From positions 310,001-374,000 of the forward strand of contig NZ_UYZY01000002.1 in assembly GCF_900626075.1 (NCBI RefSeq): a stretch of 64,000 nucleotides of DNA. Reading direction: 5' to 3'. The notes beneath the pieces were generated by a model. It had not been told where the DNA came from. It saw only the letters and a program-made list of their open reading frames with translations, and searched no databases. Source of the DNA: Clostridium transplantifaecale (GTDB taxonomy: Bacteria; Bacillota; Clostridia; Lachnospirales; Lachnospiraceae). Both the position numbers and the translations under genes were made by a program. Shown here piece by piece: positions 60,796 through 64,000 of this stretch; positions within the stretch are counted from its first letter, which is position 1, and each line of letters starts with the position of its first letter.

Positions 60796-61548
60796 TCAAT
60801 AATAAATGGACAGCGGCTTGCCTTCGATCTCCATGATCTCGAAATCGACCTTATAGATCTCGGATAGCGTCTGCCGTGTCATCACCTCCTTTACAGAACC
60901 GAATTTGGCGATCTTCCCATCTGCAAAAGCGCAGATATAATCAGAATAGAATGCGGCATAATTTATCTCATGCAGCACCAAAATCACGGTCTTTCCCAGT
61001 TCATCACAAAGGCGGCGGACCATTTTCATCATGTTGGTGGCATGATAGATATCCAGGTTGTTGGTGGGCTCATCCAGCAGGATGTAGTCCGTGTCCTGCG
61101 CGATTACCATGGCAATATAGGCCCGCTGCCGCTGCCCGCCGGAAAGCTCGTCGATGAACCGGTCCTCAAATTCCTTCAGCTCCATGTAGTCAATGGCACG
61201 CCGGATGATCTCTTTATCCTCTGAGGTGATACGGTTTCCCGAATAGGGAAACCGGCCGAAGGAAACCAGCTCCTGAACGGTGAGTTTCATTTGGATATTG
61301 TTGGTCTGCGTCAGGATGGCGAGACGCTTTGAAAGCTCCCGGCTTTTCCATTTGCCGATATCCCGCCCGTCAAAATCCACCAGCCCCGCATCCCGGGCGA
61401 TGAGCCGGGAAAGCATTCCCATGACCGTAGATTTTCCCGCGCCGTTGGGACCAATCAGCGAGGTCACCTTTCCCTTCGGTATTTCAAAGGTAACGCCGTC
61501 TACCACCGGTTTACCGTCATATCGTTTTGTGAGTTCCTTTACAAACAT
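60796..61548 (-). CDS. Siderophore ABC transporter, ATP-binding protein (YclP-like)
   Basis: A 250-aa ABC ATPase. Walker A SLIGPNGAGKSTVMG (about 33-47), Q-loop ILTQTNN, signature DELSGGQRQRAYIA, Walker B YILLDEPTNNLD and H-loop VLHEINYA. It energises iron-siderophore import. Its ATG overlaps the permease stop by one base. Confidence 0.95.
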   Translation of the reverse strand: MFVKELTKRYDGKPVVDGVTFEIPKGKVTSLIGPNGAGKSTVMGMLSRLIARDAGLVDFDGRDIGKWKSRELSKRLAILTQTNNIQMKLTVQELVSFGRFPYSGNRITSEDKEIIRRAIDYMELKEFEDRFIDELSGGQRQRAYIAMVIAQDTDYILLDEPTNNLDIYHATNMMKMVRRLCDELGKTVILVLHEINYAAFYSDYICAFADGKIAKFGSVKEVMTRQTLSEIYKVDFEIMEIEGKPLSIYY

Positions 61549-62528
61549 TACAAAGCCCTCCTTTGAGTCAGCAGCAGATAGAGGAAATACACCCCGCCGC
61601 CTACGGTGATAAATACACTGACCGGAACAGAATAGGTAAAGATATGCTCCACCATCATCTGGCCGCCCACCAGCACGAGCATTCCAAACAGGGACGCCCC
61701 CAGTATCAGCTGGCTATGCCGGTAGGTTCGCAGAAGCTGCCGCGCCAGATTGGCAATAATAAGGCCCAGGAAGGATATGGGACCGACCATGGCGGTTGCC
61801 ACGGCGATAAACAGTGTCACGCCCAGCAGCAGCCTGCGGATGCACTTATCATAGTCAACGCCCAGATTGACAGCCCGCTCCTTTCCCAGCGTCAGCACAT
61901 CCAAAAGCGCCAGCTCACGGCGCAGTCCGATTATGACCGCGGCCAGCAGAATCAGTGCGAACACGATAATTTTAGAATTAATATTGCTGAAGCCGGCCAC
62001 CAGCGTTGTGAGCAGCGCATCGTATTCGTTGGGATCCATTACCCGCGTCAGCGTCGTTTGAATGCTGGAAAAAAAGGAGGTCAGGACGGTTCCGATGAGA
62101 AGCACATACAAAACATTGTGTTTCGTCTTTTTAAACAAATAGCTGTAAATAGCCGTAGCCGCCGTGCCCATGATTATTAAGTCTACAGCAAAGGACAAAT
62201 TGGCGTTGACGGCAAGGATACTTCCGGAACCGGCCACAAAAACGACCGCAGTATGGATCAGCGTATACAACGAGTTCATCCCCAGCAGACAGGGCGTGAC
62301 GATGCGGTTGTTAATGACAGACTGAAATACAATGGAGGCTCCGCCGATGGCAAAGGCTGTAATGAGCATGGCGATCAACTTCGGAGTCCGGATTTTCATG
62401 GCGTATCGAACCAGCTTTTCGTTGCCGAAGCGCACGTCAACCAGCATATAGGCGGCAGCTGCCAGCAGCACCAACGCGGTTAAAATCAGCAGTTTGCGCA
62501 CATTTGCGCGGTGGGCATCCGTTCTCAT
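61548..62528 (-). CDS. Siderophore ABC transporter permease (YclO-like, FecCD)
   Basis: A 326-aa FecCD-family permease with about nine membrane helices. Family stretches: LIAMLITAFAIGGASIVFQS (about 52-71), CLLGMNSLYTLI and the coupling loop ATAMVGPISFLGLIIANLAR (about 240-259). Overlaps the next permease gene by 4 bp. Confidence 0.94.
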   Translation of the reverse strand: MRTDAHRANVRKLLILTALVLLAAAAYMLVDVRFGNEKLVRYAMKIRTPKLIAMLITAFAIGGASIVFQSVINNRIVTPCLLGMNSLYTLIHTAVVFVAGSGSILAVNANLSFAVDLIIMGTAATAIYSYLFKKTKHNVLYVLLIGTVLTSFFSSIQTTLTRVMDPNEYDALLTTLVAGFSNINSKIIVFALILLAAVIIGLRRELALLDVLTLGKERAVNLGVDYDKCIRRLLLGVTLFIAVATAMVGPISFLGLIIANLARQLLRTYRHSQLILGASLFGMLVLVGGQMMVEHIFTYSVPVSVFITVGGGVYFLYLLLTQRRAL

Positions 62529-63529
62529 AACCGTTCACCTCCCTGTTCAGAGGCGGAAACAGCAGCCGCACAGCCGGAGCTGCCAGCCCCCGGCAGGCGG
62601 ACTGCTTTCCGCCCGTTCTTCAGCCTGTAAAACAGCAGACCGACAAAAATAATGCTGCCGAGGATGCCCACAATCAGCTCGATGGGCAGCTCATAAGGCG
62701 CAATCACCACCCTGCCGATTATATCGCATACCAGCACGAACAGCGCGCCGAACAGGGCCGTGTCCAGCAGAGTGCCCCGAATTTTATCTCCCTTAAACAT
62801 GGCGACCACATTGGGAACGATCAGCCCTATGTAAGAGATGGAGCCGACAACCACAACGATGGAGGCGGTGATCATGGCAGCTATGGTAAGGCCCATAAAC
62901 AGCACCAGATTATGAGGTACCCCCAGATTTTGGGAAAAGTCCTTTCCCATGCCCACGATATTAAAGTGATTGGCAAAAATGAAGGCCAGTACAACAAGCG
63001 GCACTATCAGATATACAATCTCATAGCGTCCCCGGAGCACCATGGAAAAGTGTCCCACCAGCCAGGATGAGATCGCCTGTGTCATTTCATACTTATAGGC
63101 CAGAAAACTGGTAATGCCTCCGATGACGTTGCCGAACATGATTCCCACCAGCGGCACCATAATCACATCCTTAAACTGAACCTTCTGTATGAACCACACA
63201 AAGGTCCACGTGCCTAAAACGGCAGCGGCAAACGCGAATACGGCCCGCCCCCACAGGGTGGAAGACGGCATAAAAAGCAATGCCAGAAGAATCCCCAATT
63301 GGGCGGATGAAATGGTCGCTCCTGTTGTGGGAGAGACAAATTTATTCATGCAGAGCTGCTGCATGATGAGTCCGGCCACACTCATCCCTACGCCCGTGCA
63401 CAGTATGGCCAGCAGCCTGGGCAGACGGGATATAAAAAATATCTCCAGCTTTCCGCTGTCGTGAAACAGAGAAGCAAAATCGATATCGATCACACCGACA
63501 AACAATGACAGCACCGAAGCAAGAATCAA
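62525..63529 (-). CDS. Siderophore ABC transporter permease (YclN-like, FecCD)
   Basis: A FecCD-family permease of at least 334 aa (ISRLPRLLAILCTGVGMSVA, VSPTTGATISSAQLGILLAL, and coupling loop VVVGSISYIGLIVPNVVAM). The coordinates use a TTG at 63529 that has no binding site. AAAGGAGG lies eight bases ahead of an in-frame ATA at 63568, which would add 13 residues (KGRIFTIFLAVSL) and give the normal family N-terminus. Genuine ATA starts are rare. First gene of the operon. Confidence 0.9.
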   Translation of the reverse strand: MILASVLSLFVGVIDIDFASLFHDSGKLEIFFISRLPRLLAILCTGVGMSVAGLIMQQLCMNKFVSPTTGATISSAQLGILLALLFMPSSTLWGRAVFAFAAAVLGTWTFVWFIQKVQFKDVIMVPLVGIMFGNVIGGITSFLAYKYEMTQAISSWLVGHFSMVLRGRYEIVYLIVPLVVLAFIFANHFNIVGMGKDFSQNLGVPHNLVLFMGLTIAAMITASIVVVVGSISYIGLIVPNVVAMFKGDKIRGTLLDTALFGALFVLVCDIIGRVVIAPYELPIELIVGILGSIIFVGLLFYRLKNGRKAVRLPGAGSSGCAAAVSASEQGGERL

Positions 63530-63593
63530 GCTGACGGCTAAAAAAATAGTAAAAATTCGTCCTTTTATGGAAGTCTCCTCCTTTCAAGCTTAA

Positions 63594-63609
63594 GTTAGTT
63601 CCAGCTAAC
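63594..63609. promoter_or_regulatory. Candidate iron-responsive operator GTTAG-N6-CTAAC
   Basis: A short dyad in the leader of the siderophore operon. The TTAG/CTAA layout recalls DtxR/IdeR-type sites more than Fur boxes. The assignment is weak. Confidence 0.35.
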
Positions 63610-63684
63610 CCTCAGGTAAAAAAATACACTGCGCGAAAGCGGCGACCGGGCTTATATGCTTTCGAACAATGCTCATCGCTGATG

Positions 63685-63713
63685 ATTATACTAAAACTCT
63701 TTTCGTCTGTCAA
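63685..63713 (-). promoter_or_regulatory. Promoter of the siderophore operon
   Basis: Minus strand TTGACA (63708-63713), exactly 17 bp, TATAAT (63685-63690). The transcript would start near 63678, giving a leader of about 110 nt with a CGAAAGC/GCTTTCG hairpin and a T-run after it (about 63614-63665). Full consensus boxes imply repression, presumably by iron. Confidence 0.85.
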
Positions 63714-63875
63714 GTTATGACCTTGTGTCTGACGCATGAAAACCATCGCGCTTCGCCGCCAAAACAGGAACCTTCCTCTTTGGCAAAATAGCAGCTATGC
63801 CTTATTTTACAGTGAATTCCGGAAATTCTTTTCAATGCCGGAATTTTAAATACGAAACCGAATTGGAGGAAAAAA

Positions 63876-64000
63876 TTGTCATTTGTTAAACGAGGGGAGA
63901 CTGCCTGTGGTAAATCCCCCCCCCTTCTTCCCTGTTTCCCTGCCATGAAAACGTCCTTGCCTTCTCCGGAAGCATACCGCTATTTGTTATCAGTATCCTG
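63876..64000 (+). CDS. Possible 5' end of a gene cut by the window edge
   Basis: A TTG at 63876 with TTGGAGGAAAAAA ahead opens a frame that stays open to the window end. The translation is not recognisable, and a run of C in the frame makes it doubtful. An ATG at about 63943 in the same frame is an alternative start. 63714-63875 shows nothing else. Confidence 0.25.
   Translation, partial: MSFVKRGETACGKSPPLLPCFPAMKTSLPSPEAYRYLLSVS

Noticed and set aside
63714..63946. 78-aa minus-strand frame at the right edge
   Set aside because: No binding site, odd composition, and it overlaps the siderophore promoter region.

Overview
The window looks like a chromosomal segment of a Firmicute of the Lachnospiraceae type (Clostridium cluster XIVa, in the neighbourhood of Enterocloster, Hungatella or C. 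symbiosum). The evidence is AGGAGG-type ribosome binding sites, TTGACA/TATAAT promoters, DnaD/DnaI-type primosome genes, split glgC/glgD, a YhaO/YhaN-like nuclease pair and a DUF5688 protein. The species is not determined. No rRNA, tRNA or CRISPR array was seen.

Layout. (1) 1-1.8 kb: glycogen synthesis (glgC, glgD, cut by the window edge). (2) 2.1-9.1 kb: a catabolic cluster read leftwards (degenerate alpha/beta hydrolase, IlvD/Edd dehydratase, DUF6282 metal hydrolase, nitrilase, YkvI-like transporter) facing a LysR regulator. Two of its promoters share a motif at the -35 box. (3) 9.4-16.5 kb: a palindromic repeat, asnS, an SbcD/SbcC-like pair, an AraC/GyrI regulator and an M15 peptidase. (4) 16.8-23 kb: nitrilase and YjiH genes behind a MerR-type promoter, then a GltS-family carrier with a LarA-like protein. 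(5) 23-27 kb: a two-repressor switch, palindromic repeats and an ISL3-family insertion sequence with an intact 8-bp target duplication but a split transposase. (6) 27-36.4 kb: more acid metabolism (AraC regulator, second GltS carrier, D-2-hydroxyacid dehydrogenase, GntP permease, second IlvD/Edd dehydratase, LysR regulator, zinc dehydrogenase). (7) 36.5-42.8 kb: housekeeping genes (prs-like, dnaI-like, dnaD-like, murC, queT) with a tight DnaA-box cluster between dnaD and murC. (8) 42.80-59.58 kb: a mobilizable element. (9) 59.7-63.7 kb: a siderophore ABC importer operon.

The most striking feature is the 16.7-kb element. It is bounded by a 51-bp perfect direct repeat (42799-42849 and 59530-59580), and that repeat is largely the preQ1-I riboswitch aptamer in the leader of queT. 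The element therefore sits inside a riboswitch. At the queT side it supplies its own promoter and upstream leader hairpin, which match the displaced native leader in layout and fold but not in sequence, so queT should still be transcribed and preQ1-controlled. The displaced native promoter and aptamer remain at the other end as an orphan. Inside are integrase and excisionase, a DEAD-like helicase, an unrecognised 444-aa protein, a ParE/Phd toxin-antitoxin pair, an exonuclease/RecT annealing module with RadC and DUF932, two tiny peptides missed by ordinary gene calling (24 and 45 aa), a secreted wall-binding protein, and two divergent HTH/mini-relaxase modules. It has no conjugation channel, so it is best described as an integrative mobilizable element.

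Much of the rest of the window is paired carriers and enzymes for sugar acids, hydroxy acids and amides, each beside a LysR, MerR or AraC regulator. Substrates cannot be assigned from sequence alone.
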